Shown: positions 1-8,965, counted from the stretch's first letter. The stretch is 64,000 bases of DNA from Desulforamulus aeronauticus DSM 10349 (GCF_900142375.1 NZ_FRAR01000024.1:35211-99210), one strand, 5' to 3'. A program made the numbers and translations. The notes: generated by a model not told the origin, from the letters alone.

Positions 1-285
1 CTGCCTCAGGAAGAAGTGGAGCCAGCAGAAACAAGTACTCAGCCGAAAAAATACAAGGTTGCTGCAACGGTACCTGCTACTGTTACACCGATTAAAAAGA
101 TAGAAAAACAGATGCCGGCGGCAAGCGAAGAAGCAATACAGCGGGCAGAGCAGAGCCCCGCCCCTAGTACCTGCCCAGCGGGTATAGGAAAACTAAACCC
201 GGCTATGCTGCAGCAGGGAATTATTCTGTCAGAAATCTTAGGGCCGCCCATGGCCAAACGACGGAGAAATAGTGTCTTCCATTAA
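1..285 (+). CDS. C-terminal end of a truncated hypothetical protein
   Basis: The reading frame is open from the first base of the window and stops at TAA 283-285, so only the last 94 codons are present and the true start lies upstream. The visible part is Pro/Ala/Thr-rich and low in complexity, with a basic tail (AKRRRNSVFH). It also has a hydrophobic stretch containing ILSEILGPP near the end. It sits 55 bases upstream of yqfC on the same strand. I do not recognise the family. The composition suggests a flexible C-terminal tail rather than a catalytic domain. Confidence 0.6.
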   Translation: MPQEEVEPAETSTQPKKYKVAATVPATVTPIKKIEKQMPAASEEAIQRAEQSPAPSTCPAGIGKLNPAMLQQGIILSEILGPPMAKRRRNSVFH

Positions 286-340
286 TTAGTAATTTTCCCT
301 TCCCGGGGTGCATAAAGATATCCCGAGGAGGGGATTTTTT

Positions 341-640
341 ATGTCCTTACGCGATCTGCAGAGAAAATTTAAAAAGCAGTTTTCAGATTTTTTTGAGATA
401 CCCCGTGACATTATGTTGGACTTGCCTAAAATTGTCTTGGTGGGCAATCTGCAAGTATTTATTGAGAACCATCGGGGAATTGTGGAATACACTGTTGAAA
501 AAGTTCGTATTAAGGTGGGCGAAGGAGAAGTTGGTATTACAGGCCATGATTTAATGCTGCGTAATATCAAAATGGATGAAATATGCGTGGAAGGCCACAT
601 TAAATCCCTCTGCTTTTTAGAACCCGGGGAGGTGTGGTAA
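341..640 (+). CDS. yqfC: Sporulation protein YqfC
   Basis: This is a 99-residue YqfC-family protein. The family is expressed in the mother cell during sporulation and its biochemical role is not known. I chose ATG 341 because CGAGGAGGGG (324-333) lies just upstream. An in-frame GTG at 308 has no ribosome binding site. Typical family features are the N-terminal basic amphipathic helix, then short beta repeats (LVGNLQVFIENHRGI, VEGHIKSLCFL). The stop codon is directly followed by the yqfD ATG, so the two are translationally linked. The order yqfC-yqfD-phoH-pgpH-ybeY-dgkA-cdd-era is conserved across Firmicutes, which makes the call firm. Confidence 0.9.
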   Translation: MSLRDLQRKFKKQFSDFFEIPRDIMLDLPKIVLVGNLQVFIENHRGIVEYTVEKVRIKVGEGEVGITGHDLMLRNIKMDEICVEGHIKSLCFLEPGEVW

Positions 641-1909
641 ATGGTTCTGTTAAGGTTATTTTCCTTTTTATTAGGACATGTTTCTTTGGTAGTGAGGGGC
701 GAATTTCTGGAGAAGTTTGTCAACTTAGCAGCTAGCCGGGGCATTTATTTATGGGACATTACCCGCTTAGAAAATGACAAGGTTCGGGTAAAGGTACGTA
801 TTTCTGATGTTCGTCCTTTACGGCATATTGCCAGGGCCACCCAAAGTTCCTTCAAGGTAAGGGAACGTCGGGGTATGCCCTTTATGATCAATCGGCTCAA
901 AAAACGTAAGCTGCTGGCCATTGGGGGAATTGCCTTTTTAATAACCCTTTATTTCCTATCCTCCTTTGTCTGGTTCATTGGTGTTACAGGGAACGATAAA
1001 CTATCCGACGAGCAGATTAAGAAAATTGCTGCTCAGGCTGGCCTACGACCGGGCGTTGCAAAATGGGAATTAGAGCCGAAAGAGATAGAAAAAATTATTC
1101 GAGAGCAACTTCCCTCCGTAGCCTGGGCAGGGGTCTATATAAAGGGTACCCATGTGATCATTGAGATCGCAGAAAGAAAATTGGTGCAGGAAGAACCGCA
1201 TAAGGGGCCTGCCCATCTGGTGGCCGGCAAGGCCGGACTTATTAAAGAAGTGTTGGTATTAAACGGACAAGCAAAAGTAAAAGAAGGGGAAACTGTGCTG
1301 CCTGGTAGTATCTTAATTAGTGGTGAGATTTTACAAGAAGTTAAACCGGAAGCAAGCAACCAGCCGTTGCCGGAAGGTCAGGAACCATCGGCACCCCAAT
1401 ACGTCAGCCATTTTGTCCAAGCCAAAGGGATTGTCAGAGCCAGGGTTTGGTATGAAGGCTATGGGGAATGTCGTCTGGCAGAAACTGTAGAAAAACGAAC
1501 AGGGCAAGAAAAAATATCCTTTTGTATTAAATTTAGGGGTAAGGAAATAATCATATCAGGACCTAAAGAGTCGCCGTATCAACACTATGAAGTTAAGAAG
1601 ATCGTTAAAAGCCTGCCCCAATGGAGGAATATTGGAATTCCCGTCGAAGTTACAACAGTGCACTACCTTGAAAAGGTTGTATCTCGTCTTAACCATGGTT
1701 TGACAGGTGCCAAACAAATCGCAGAACAGAAGGCAATGGCGGAGATCAGTGCCAAGTTGCCCAAGGATGCTAAAATAGTGGAACGCCGCTTGGAAGTGGT
1801 CGACACAGGGCAGCACGAAGACCTTGTCAGAGTAAAAGCTTTTGTGGAAACCATAGAGGATATTGGTGTAATCAAACCGCTCAAGACACATGAGGAGGCT
1901 AGGGATTGA
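641..1909 (+). CDS. yqfD: Sporulation protein YqfD
   Basis: A 422-residue YqfD-family sporulation membrane protein, the usual length. The N-terminal about 85 residues form a small soluble domain. One transmembrane helix follows at about residues 90-112 (LLAIGGIAFLITLYFLSSFV). A large domain after it (residues 115-415), probably outside the membrane, begins with a POTRA-like stretch (FIGVTGNDKLSDEQI). The start abuts the yqfC stop. The end overlaps phoH by four bases. The exact function of YqfD is unknown, but it is a conserved mother-cell-expressed sporulation gene. Confidence 0.9.
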   Translation: MVLLRLFSFLLGHVSLVVRGEFLEKFVNLAASRGIYLWDITRLENDKVRVKVRISDVRPLRHIARATQSSFKVRERRGMPFMINRLKKRKLLAIGGIAFLITLYFLSSFVWFIGVTGNDKLSDEQIKKIAAQAGLRPGVAKWELEPKEIEKIIREQLPSVAWAGVYIKGTHVIIEIAERKLVQEEPHKGPAHLVAGKAGLIKEVLVLNGQAKVKEGETVLPGSILISGEILQEVKPEASNQPLPEGQEPSAPQYVSHFVQAKGIVRARVWYEGYGECRLAETVEKRTGQEKISFCIKFRGKEIIISGPKESPYQHYEVKKIVKSLPQWRNIGIPVEVTTVHYLEKVVSRLNHGLTGAKQIAEQKAMAEISAKLPKDAKIVERRLEVVDTGQHEDLVRVKAFVETIEDIGVIKPLKTHEEARD

Positions 1910-2868
1910 CCGACAAAATGGAGCTAAAGGTGATCATTGATGACAATGAAGCCGCAGCGGAAATTTTAGGTAAACAAGATGAACATATTAATTTAATTGA
2001 GCAAAGTCTAGGCATACGTGTGGTGGCCAGAGGAGAAGAACTGGTTTTGCAGGGTTCCGTCGAACAGGTAGAGCAAGGCAAAGAAGTTTTTTCTCAACTG
2101 CTGGAATACTATCAATCCGGTAACCATATTGGTCGACATGAAATTAATTATGTGCTGCGAGCAGTGAAGGCAGGAGTTAAACAAGCCTTAAGCAGTCTGG
2201 CCAAGGATGTGGTCATGGTTACTGCTAGGGGGAAACAAATTAAGCCCAAGACTTTGGGTCAAAAGGATTATATTCGAAATATTAAGAACCATGATGTTGT
2301 CTTTGCCATTGGTCCCGCTGGTAGTGGTAAAACCTATCTAGCGGTGGCCATGGCTGTTAATGCCTTGCGCAAAAAAGAGGTTAATCGGCTAATTCTTACT
2401 CGACCGGCAGTGGAGGCAGGGGAAAAATTGGGCTTTTTGCCCGGCGACTTGCAGGAAAAAATTGATCCTTACTTGAGACCGCTTTACGATAGCCTGTATG
2501 ATATTTTAGGGTTAGACCACACACAAAAGTACTTGGAAAGAAATATCATCGAAATTGCCCCCTTAGCCTATATGCGGGGAAGAACATTGGAAGATGCATT
2601 TATTATTTTAGATGAAGCCCAGAACACAACCCCGGAGCAGATGAAAATGTTTTTGACTCGCCTGGGATTTGGTTCTAAGGCTATCATTACAGGTGATATT
2701 ACCCAAATTGACCTGCCTAAGGGCCAGAATTCCGGCTTGGTGGATGCCAAGGGAGTTTTGCAGGGGGTTAAGGGCATTGCTTTCCAATGGATGACTGGCG
2801 CAGATATTGTACGACATCCCCTGGTGATGGAAATTATCCGTGCTTACGAACAACAGGCTGAACAGTAG
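1906..2868 (+). CDS. phoH: PhoH-family ATPase
   Basis: A 320-residue PhoH-like protein. An N-terminal KH-like region (residues 5-65) is followed by a P-loop ATPase core. Walker A is GPAGSGKT at residues 136-143 and Walker B is IILDEAQNT near 229-237, with TRPAVEAGEKLGFLPG between them. The family is linked to RNA metabolism in cooperation with YbeY, which is encoded two genes downstream. The TTG start at 1906 is favoured because GAGGAGG (1892-1898) is well spaced for it. The alternative ATG at 1918 would be too far away. The start overlaps the yqfD stop by four bases. Confidence 0.92.
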   Translation: MTDKMELKVIIDDNEAAAEILGKQDEHINLIEQSLGIRVVARGEELVLQGSVEQVEQGKEVFSQLLEYYQSGNHIGRHEINYVLRAVKAGVKQALSSLAKDVVMVTARGKQIKPKTLGQKDYIRNIKNHDVVFAIGPAGSGKTYLAVAMAVNALRKKEVNRLILTRPAVEAGEKLGFLPGDLQEKIDPYLRPLYDSLYDILGLDHTQKYLERNIIEIAPLAYMRGRTLEDAFIILDEAQNTTPEQMKMFLTRLGFGSKAIITGDITQIDLPKGQNSGLVDAKGVLQGVKGIAFQWMTGADIVRHPLVMEIIRAYEQQAEQ

Positions 2869-2920
2869 GATAGGCCTCTCGGCATATCAGAAGTACAAAC
2901 TTTCCGATATGCGTAAGGGC

Positions 2921-2987
2921 AAACTAGGTTGCCGCCGACGTCTAAAGACTCGGCATACCTGGAAGGCCTAAACAAGCCAAGTTTTTC
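2921..2987 (-). repeat. Intergenic structured repeat, reverse-orientation copy
   Basis: The phoH-pgpH spacer can fold into several hairpins (GCATATC/GATATGC and AGGT-GCCG/CGGC-ACCT). Read on the minus strand, its right part matches the intergenic elements at 42009-42101 and 53415-53509. Shared blocks are GAAAAACTTGGCTTG, AGTCTTTAGAC and CGGCGG, in the same order. A shorter relic (CAAGCCAGTTTTTCTAA) is at 8949-8965. Occurrence in both orientations argues for a dispersed repeat rather than a simple terminator. Its left half resembles a three-way junction, but I could not match it to a riboswitch class. Confidence 0.5.
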
Positions 2988-3012
2988 TAAGTTGGCCGGG
3001 GAGTGATAAAAA

Positions 3013-5172
3013 ATGGTTTCAATACGACAAGTAGGCGGAGGCCTGGCAAAGGGTTTTAAATACCTATATAAAAATGAAAATTTTCGTCGCTATCTAGCTG
3101 CGTTGTTGTTTTTTGCCCTCATTACCCTATTGGTTTCCTTTGAGTTTGTACCAGAAAAAGTAAATTTGCAGTTGGGACAAATATCGTCTTCCACCATCTA
3201 TGCACCTCGGGCGGTGTCGTACACCGATCAGACTAAAACCACCGAAGAACGGCGCAAGGCGATGGAAAAGGTACCGAGGGTACCCGAAATCAATCAAGAT
3301 GTATCTACGGTAGTTCGCCAGGATGTTAATGAGGTACTCAAGGAAATTAAAACTGTGCAGGCAGATACCGAAAGTGAACCTGCAGCTAAGGTAGCTAAAC
3401 TAAGAGCGATTATCCCTTTTAGTCTGCCGGAATCAATTCTCACAGAACTGGCCCAGAGTAATCCTACCAATACCGACCAGTTGGCGGCGGGTGTTGTTGG
3501 TGTACTTACAGAGTTTTTGGATCGGGGAGAAGGTATTAGTGCGGAGCAATTAGCAGAGGTAAAAGAAAAGGCTGCTACCCGTATTGCAGACAGACAATTT
3601 GCCGAGCCCTATCGAATTCTTGGGCAGGGTTTGGTAAAACATTTTCTACGTGCCAATGCTTTTTTTGATAATGAGAAATATCATTTGCTGCAGCAGGAAG
3701 CGGCTGAAGGTGTACCCGCTGTACGAGTGAATATTCAATATCGGGAACGTATTATTACCCAAGGCGATGTGGTTACCGAAGAACACATTGCCAAACTCCA
3801 GGCATTAGGGTTATCCAGGCCCCAGCAAACCTTTACCACGTTATTTGGGACCGGGTTGTTGGTAGCCCTGTTAATGACGGTGGTACTGCTGTATACCTAT
3901 ATTCACCATAAGGACATCTATCGCAATGACAGTTACCTTAATTTAATTGCTATTGTTGTGCTGATTACCCTGGTGGTATCCCGAGCAGTGATGGCAATCA
4001 ATATCAGTAAATGGCCCGAATTTGGCTCTTTAATTGGTTTCTTAGCTCCAGTGGCAGCAACCGGCATGTTAATTACCATTCTATTGGAATCCCGGTTGGC
4101 ACTGCTGGTGGTGATGAACCTGGCCCTGCTACTGGGAGTAATGTCCGGCAATCAGTTTCATTTTGGGTTGGTAGGATTTGTTGGCGGCGTCAGCGGTGTC
4201 TACAGTGTTTCCAAGCTCAGTCAGCGTGGGGACCTAGTACGGGCCGGTATTTATGTGGGAGCGGCTAACGTTATTATTATCGCCATTGTAGGGCTAATAG
4301 CGGGTACTCCCTGGTATTTGCTTATTACCTCTGCCCTGGGCTTAGGCATTGCAAATGGGTTGTTGTCTTCCATTCTTACCAACGGAGCGTTGCCTTATCT
4401 GGAAACCAGTTTCGGCATTACTTCTACCGTTAGACTTCTGGAGCTTTCTAATCCCAATAATCCGTTATTGAAGAAGCTGTTAACAGAGGCCCCCGGTACT
4501 TACCACCACAGCATTCTGGTGGGTAACTTAGCAGAAGCGGCTGCGGAAAGTGTAGGAGCGGAACCTCTGGTGGTGCGAGTGGGGGCCTATTATCATGACG
4601 TTGGTAAAATTAAGCGGCCCTACTTCTTTATTGAAAACCAATTAGGGGGAGATAATCCCCATGATAAAATAGCACCTTCCCTGAGTACGCTAATTCTTAC
4701 TTCACACGTTAAGGATGGCGTAGAACTGGCTAAAGAGAATAAACTGCCGCAACCTGTTATCGATATTATTGAGCAGCATCATGGCAAGAGTTTGGTGAGC
4801 TTTTTCTATCATAAAGCGTTGGAAGGTGACCGCAGCGAGTCGGTCAATGAAGAGGATTTTCGTTATGAAGGCCCAAAGCCCCAAACAAAAGAAGCGGCCA
4901 TCGTTATGCTGGCCGACAATATCGAAGCAGCAGTGCGTTCCTTACAAAATCCCACAGCTGGTAGGGTGGAGGGATTGGTCCGGAAAATTATTAAGGATCG
5001 ACTAATGGATGGCCAACTTGATGAGTGCAATTTAACCCTAAAGGATTTGGATGCCATTGCTAGCAGTTTTGTCCGAGTCCTGTCAGGGATTTTCCATAAC
5101 CGAATTGAATATCCTGATATGAAACAGGAGATGGAAAGGAGAAAAACTCCGCATGGCGGTTCTCGTAAGTAA
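3013..5172 (+). CDS. pgpH: 7TM-HD cyclic-di-AMP phosphodiesterase PgpH (YqfF)
   Basis: A 719-residue 7TMR-HD protein. It has one N-terminal transmembrane helix (about 27-47), then an extracellular domain (about 50-280). Seven hydrophobic segments follow (about 280-480), then a cytosolic HD domain. HD-domain ligands are visible: HHS near residue 497, the HD pair H528-D529 in YYHDVGK, and a later EQHHG. In the family this domain hydrolyses c-di-AMP. GGGGAGTG precedes ATG 3013. The 3' end overlaps ybeY by 20 bases. Length and order are normal. Confidence 0.93.
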   Translation: MVSIRQVGGGLAKGFKYLYKNENFRRYLAALLFFALITLLVSFEFVPEKVNLQLGQISSSTIYAPRAVSYTDQTKTTEERRKAMEKVPRVPEINQDVSTVVRQDVNEVLKEIKTVQADTESEPAAKVAKLRAIIPFSLPESILTELAQSNPTNTDQLAAGVVGVLTEFLDRGEGISAEQLAEVKEKAATRIADRQFAEPYRILGQGLVKHFLRANAFFDNEKYHLLQQEAAEGVPAVRVNIQYRERIITQGDVVTEEHIAKLQALGLSRPQQTFTTLFGTGLLVALLMTVVLLYTYIHHKDIYRNDSYLNLIAIVVLITLVVSRAVMAINISKWPEFGSLIGFLAPVAATGMLITILLESRLALLVVMNLALLLGVMSGNQFHFGLVGFVGGVSGVYSVSKLSQRGDLVRAGIYVGAANVIIIAIVGLIAGTPWYLLITSALGLGIANGLLSSILTNGALPYLETSFGITSTVRLLELSNPNNPLLKKLLTEAPGTYHHSILVGNLAEAAAESVGAEPLVVRVGAYYHDVGKIKRPYFFIENQLGGDNPHDKIAPSLSTLILTSHVKDGVELAKENKLPQPVIDIIEQHHGKSLVSFFYHKALEGDRSESVNEEDFRYEGPKPQTKEAAIVMLADNIEAAVRSLQNPTAGRVEGLVRKIIKDRLMDGQLDECNLTLKDLDAIASSFVRVLSGIFHNRIEYPDMKQEMERRKTPHGGSRK

Positions 5173-5614
5173 TCTACAAGAAGAAATAACAGTGGACGAG
5201 CAGTTAATTAAAATAGTAGAAGATGTCGTTACAGAGAGCATAAAATCCGAAGGATACTCTTCAGAAGCTGAGGTTAGTCTAATCTTCGTGGATGACGATT
5301 ATATTCAAAGTTTAAATGCGGAATACCGGGGCTTGGACAAACCTACGGATGTTTTATCCTTTGCTTTAAATGAAGGAGAAGAAATGCCCGAGGAAGAAGA
5401 GGCAGAGGATCTGCTAGGGGATATCGTAATTTCTCTGCCCACCGCCCGCCGTCAGGCTGAAGAATATGCTCACAGTTTCCAACGGGAAGTGGCCTATCTA
5501 ACTGCCCATGGTTCCCTCCATCTCCTTGGCTATGACCATCAGACTGATGAAGACCGGCAGGTTATGCGGGAGAAGGAAGAGGGGATTCTAGGTAGGTTGG
5601 GGATTACTAGGTAA
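5153..5614 (+). CDS. ybeY: Endoribonuclease/rRNA maturation factor YbeY
   Basis: A 153-residue YbeY protein, a zinc-dependent RNase for 16S rRNA 3' processing and ribosome quality control. The signature HGSLHLLGYDH, near residues 121-131, carries the three zinc-binding histidines. The DxxxxxLNxxYRGxDKPTDVLSF block typical of the family is at residues 43-65. The start lies inside the end of pgpH. AAAGGAG (5134-5140) serves it, so the pair is translationally coupled. An acidic insertion (EEMPEEEEAED) near residue 80 is a normal variable loop. Confidence 0.94.
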   Translation: MAVLVSNLQEEITVDEQLIKIVEDVVTESIKSEGYSSEAEVSLIFVDDDYIQSLNAEYRGLDKPTDVLSFALNEGEEMPEEEEAEDLLGDIVISLPTARRQAEEYAHSFQREVAYLTAHGSLHLLGYDHQTDEDRQVMREKEEGILGRLGITR

Positions 5615-5629
5615 GACACAGAACCTAGC

Positions 5630-5672
5630 TATTAGCTTTAGACCTTAGGCTATATGCCATAGGCTTGTCCAT
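5630..5672 (+). repeat. TAGGC-rich intergenic tract
   Basis: This short tract is built from permutations of CTTAGGC, CATAGGC and ATAGCC. Similar tracts occur at 44806-44836, 56695-56755 and 59711-59740, each between genes in the same direction. It has no open frame and no clear terminator. The repeated composition suggests decayed members of one small repeat family. Confidence 0.35.
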
Positions 5673-5724
5673 CATAGCTCGATGACGTACGGTTATAGCC
5701 AATTCATCCCGAAAGGTTACCTAA

Positions 5725-6084
5725 ATGATGAAAGGTTTACTCAAAAGCTTTACCTTTGCCTTGGCAGGAATCTGGTACGTGGTTCGAACCCAGAAAAATA
5801 TGAAGGTTCACTTCACTGCGGCACTGCTAGCAGTGGTGGTGAGCCTTTTTTTGTGTTTATCCCCTTTAGAATGGGGATTGGTCTTCTCTGCCATTTTTAT
5901 GGTACTATTGACAGAGTGTATCAATACAGCCATCGAAGCAGTGGTGGATTTAATTTCACCCAAGTTTCACCCCCTAGCTAAAATAGCTAAAGACTGTGCC
6001 GCTGGAGCAGTACTCCTGGCGGCGGTATATTCGTTGGCAGTGGCAGGATTGGTCCTGTTGCCGAAAGTGTGGGGGAGGATGTAA
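5725..6084 (+). CDS. dgkA: Diacylglycerol/undecaprenol kinase DgkA
   Basis: A 119-residue integral membrane lipid kinase with three transmembrane segments. The family signature ECINTAIEAVVDLI, about residues 72-85, contains the catalytic glutamate and the NTAIE core. In Gram-positive bacteria this family mainly phosphorylates undecaprenol, and is therefore linked to lipid-carrier recycling. Two ATGs occur in tandem at 5725 and 5728. GAAAGG at 5711-5716 fits the first. It lies between ybeY and cdd, as in related genomes. Confidence 0.9.
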   Translation: MMKGLLKSFTFALAGIWYVVRTQKNMKVHFTAALLAVVVSLFLCLSPLEWGLVFSAIFMVLLTECINTAIEAVVDLISPKFHPLAKIAKDCAAGAVLLAAVYSLAVAGLVLLPKVWGRM

Positions 6085-6140
6085 AAATGGCCTAAGGCAG
6101 GCCCCAAAGTACTACCCTCAAGTTGAAGGAGGTTGTTTAA

Positions 6141-6545
6141 ATGACCATATCTACGGAGAAACTCATAGAGATAGCCCAGGAAGCCAGAGAAAGGGCTTAT
6201 GTACCCTATTCTAAATTTAAGGTTGGAGCGGCTCTTTTAACGAAAGAAGGAAAAGTTTTCTCCGGGTGCAATGTAGAAAATGCATCCTATGGACTTACCT
6301 GTTGTGCTGAACGTACTGCCATTTTTAAAGCTGTTTCGGAAGGGTATCAAAATTTTGCTGCCATTGCTGTCATCGCCGATGTACCCACCCTATGCAGTCC
6401 CTGTGGTGCCTGCCGTCAAGTTTTAGCCGAATTCGGCGGACAGATAAAAGTTCACATGGCAAATCTCAAAGGCGATTATGTAAGTAAAACTGTGGAAGAA
6501 TTACTACCAGGTTTCTTTGCAGCGGGGGATATGGAGGAAAGATAG
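6141..6545 (+). CDS. cdd: Cytidine deaminase
   Basis: A 134-residue homotetrameric-type cytidine deaminase that converts (deoxy)cytidine to (deoxy)uridine in pyrimidine salvage. The zinc site is complete: CAER (with the catalytic glutamate) in SYGLTCCAERTA, and PCGACRQVL. The nucleoside-binding FKVGAAL and GCNVENASYG motifs are also present. AAGGAGG at 6124-6130 precedes ATG 6141. Length is typical. A gap of about 135 bp without obvious signals separates it from era. Confidence 0.94.
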   Translation: MTISTEKLIEIAQEARERAYVPYSKFKVGAALLTKEGKVFSGCNVENASYGLTCCAERTAIFKAVSEGYQNFAAIAVIADVPTLCSPCGACRQVLAEFGGQIKVHMANLKGDYVSKTVEELLPGFFAAGDMEER

Positions 6546-6680
6546 CCCTTGAACATTGGCCTTTTAGGGTTTTTAATCATGATGTAGTCATAAATACTAA
6601 ATTTTTGATGTTATGCTAAAGCTTCACAACAGACAGTAATAGGCCAAAGCCTAGAATTTATTGCAGGAGGTTCATCATAT

Positions 6681-7589
6681 ATGCATACCACCCCCGAAAA
6701 TTTCCGCTCCGGTTTCGTTGCCCTGGTGGGTCGACCCAATGTTGGCAAGTCTACCTTACTCAATAAACTGGTGGGTCAAAAGGTGGCCATTATGTCGGAC
6801 AAGCCACAGACCACTCGGCATAAAATTCATTCGGTTCTCAGTAGAAACGATGCCCAAATTGTTTTCCTGGATACACCGGGTATTCATAAACCCAGACATA
6901 AATTAGGAGAGCATATGGTAGACGTGGCTCTGGGTGCTCTTAAAGAAGTGGATGTTGTATTGTTCCTGGTGGAAGCAACCGACCCGCCGGGCGCCGGAGA
7001 CCAATATATTACAGAACAGATGAAAGAGATTAAAACGCCGGTATTTCTTCTAATTAATAAAATTGATTTGATTAAGAAAGAAGAAGTTTTGGAGAGAATT
7101 CTTAGCTATAAAGATTTGCTGCCCTTTGCTGAGGTGATTCCGGTTTCTGCTCTGTCAGGGGATAATGTGGAGCGACTGACGGATACTATTATTAAGTATC
7201 TACCCGAAGGTCCCCAGTACTATCCAGCAGATATGATTACTGACCGCCCTGAACGCTTCATCATGGCCGAAATCATCCGGGAAAAGGTGCTGCACCTGAC
7301 CAGTGAAGAGATACCTCATTCTGTAGCTGTGGTGGTGGAACAGGTCAAAGAGCGTAACAATGGCCTGGTGGCCGTCAATGCCGTGATATTTACCGAAAGA
7401 GACTCGCAAAAGGCCATTTTAATTGGTAAGGGCGGTAACATGCTAAAAGAAGTAGGGCGTCGAGCTAGGGAAGAAATCGAAAATTTACTTGGCTCCAAGG
7501 TCTATCTGGAACTTTGGGTTAAGGTTAAAAAGGATTGGCGCAACAAAATAAATGATATTCGTAATTTTGGCTTTACCGAAGAAGAGTAG
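6681..7589 (+). CDS. era: Ribosome-assembly GTPase Era
   Basis: A 302-residue Era GTPase needed for 30S subunit maturation. The GTPase domain shows G1 GRPNVGKS (about 17-24), G2 QTTRHKI, G3 DTPG and G4 NKID. The C-terminal KH domain carries GKGGNMLKEVGRRAR, which binds the 3' end of 16S rRNA. AGGAGG at 6665-6670 supports ATG 6681. The stop TAG at 7587-7589 lies in the same frame as the following mgtE reading frame. Confidence 0.96.
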   Translation: MHTTPENFRSGFVALVGRPNVGKSTLLNKLVGQKVAIMSDKPQTTRHKIHSVLSRNDAQIVFLDTPGIHKPRHKLGEHMVDVALGALKEVDVVLFLVEATDPPGAGDQYITEQMKEIKTPVFLLINKIDLIKKEEVLERILSYKDLLPFAEVIPVSALSGDNVERLTDTIIKYLPEGPQYYPADMITDRPERFIMAEIIREKVLHLTSEEIPHSVAVVVEQVKERNNGLVAVNAVIFTERDSQKAILIGKGGNMLKEVGRRAREEIENLLGSKVYLELWVKVKKDWRNKINDIRNFGFTEEE

Positions 7590-7655
7590 ACGGGGGTATT
7601 AGCGATCAAAGAATGCATTAACCAGCTTAATGAGATCAAACTACGGCAATGTCTG

Positions 7656-8921
7656 GTGGACCTGCATCCTGCAGATATTGCTGAAGTCCTGCCAGAGGTT
7701 GCTCTGGCTCAAAGGGTTAGAGTGATGCGGGCAGCTGGGCCGGAAAAGGCTGCCTTAATTTTATATGAGCTGGATCGTGACATTGTGCCTCCTCTTCTGG
7801 AAGCTTTAGGGCCTAAAAGGCTGGCGGAAGTATTGAATGACATGTCCGATGACGATGCCGCCGATATATTGGGTGAATTACCAGAACCCCAAAAGGACCA
7901 GTTGCTTAGCCTAATGGAGGCCACTGAGGCCGCTGATGTACGGGAACTATTAAAATACGGAAAAGATACTGCCGGCGGTATCATGACCACCGAATATGTG
8001 TCCCTAAAAGAGGATATGACCGTAGACGAAGCTATGGCTACCCTGAGACAGATGGGCACCGAGGTGGAAACCATCTACTATGTTTACGCGATCAATGAAC
8101 AAGCCCAGCTCACCGGAGCTATGTCCCTGCGGGAGCTGATTTTGGCACCCTTGGATGCCAGAATCGAGCAAGTGGTAAACAGAAGAGTGATTACCGCCCA
8201 TGCTTGGGATGATCAAGAGAAAGTCGCCCGATTGGTGGCTAAATACGATTTTATTGCCATTCCGGTGGTTAATGATGACAACCAACTGTTAGGGATCGTA
8301 ACGGTGGATGACGTTTTGGATGTCCTGGAAGAAGAGGCAACGGAGGATATCCTTAAGCTGGCTAACGTGGACGCAGAGGGTCAGGATTTAGTTGAGACCA
8401 GCCCATGGCAGCGGGCTACCAGACGCCTGCCGTGGTTAATTGCACTGTTATTTGGCGGACTTATTGCAGGTAATGTCATTAAAGAGTTTTCCGGCACCCT
8501 GGAAAAGGTTACCGCCTTAGCTTTCTTCATTACTGCTATGGCAGGCGGACCGGGCAACGCTGCTACCCAATCTCTGGCGTTGGTAGTACGGGGCTTAGCC
8601 ACCGGGGAAGTGGACCAACGCCGCTTATTAAAAGCCGTTTTCAAAGAGGCCCAGGTGGGTATCATCGTAGGGCTAGTAAGCGGCTCTGTGTTAGCTGTAG
8701 TAGCCTACTTATGGCAGGGTGAAACTTCATTAGGGTTGGTGGTGGGGTTAGCTTTAGCTATCAATATTACCATTTCCACAATGCTGGGCAGCTTTTTCCC
8801 GGTGATTATCCACCGCCTGGGAGCCGACCCTGCGGTAGCTTCGGGACCGTTTATCTCCACCCTAATGGACGTTACCAGTATGTTTATTTACTTCAGTTTA
8901 GCTACTTGGCTATTACTGTGA
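7656..8921 (+). CDS. mgtE: Magnesium transporter MgtE
   Basis: An MgtE-type Mg2+ channel/transporter. From the GTG at 7656 it has 421 residues: a helical N domain (LHPADIAEVL), two CBS domains (about 110-230), then five transmembrane helices (about 255-421) with the conserved GNAATQS and DP segments. The homologous N domain appears to extend upstream in the same frame, back to the era stop (coding for IKECINQLNEIKLRQCLV). There is no ATG, GTG or TTG in that extension. GGGGG at 7592-7596 would suit an ATC at 7605. The start is therefore uncertain; the family assignment is firm. Confidence 0.9.
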   Translation: MDLHPADIAEVLPEVALAQRVRVMRAAGPEKAALILYELDRDIVPPLLEALGPKRLAEVLNDMSDDDAADILGELPEPQKDQLLSLMEATEAADVRELLKYGKDTAGGIMTTEYVSLKEDMTVDEAMATLRQMGTEVETIYYVYAINEQAQLTGAMSLRELILAPLDARIEQVVNRRVITAHAWDDQEKVARLVAKYDFIAIPVVNDDNQLLGIVTVDDVLDVLEEEATEDILKLANVDAEGQDLVETSPWQRATRRLPWLIALLFGGLIAGNVIKEFSGTLEKVTALAFFITAMAGGPGNAATQSLALVVRGLATGEVDQRRLLKAVFKEAQVGIIVGLVSGSVLAVVAYLWQGETSLGLVVGLALAINITISTMLGSFFPVIIHRLGADPAVASGPFISTLMDVTSMFIYFSLATWLLL

Positions 8922-8965
8922 GAAAGGATCCTTTAACCATAGGCAAAGCAAGCCAGTTTTTCTAA

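Noticed and set aside
2880..3000. Possible riboswitch upstream of pgpH
   Set aside because: It folds into a three-way-junction-like shape and contains GGGCAAAC, but lacks the other conserved parts of c-di-GMP or c-di-AMP aptamers, and its right half matches a dispersed repeat.
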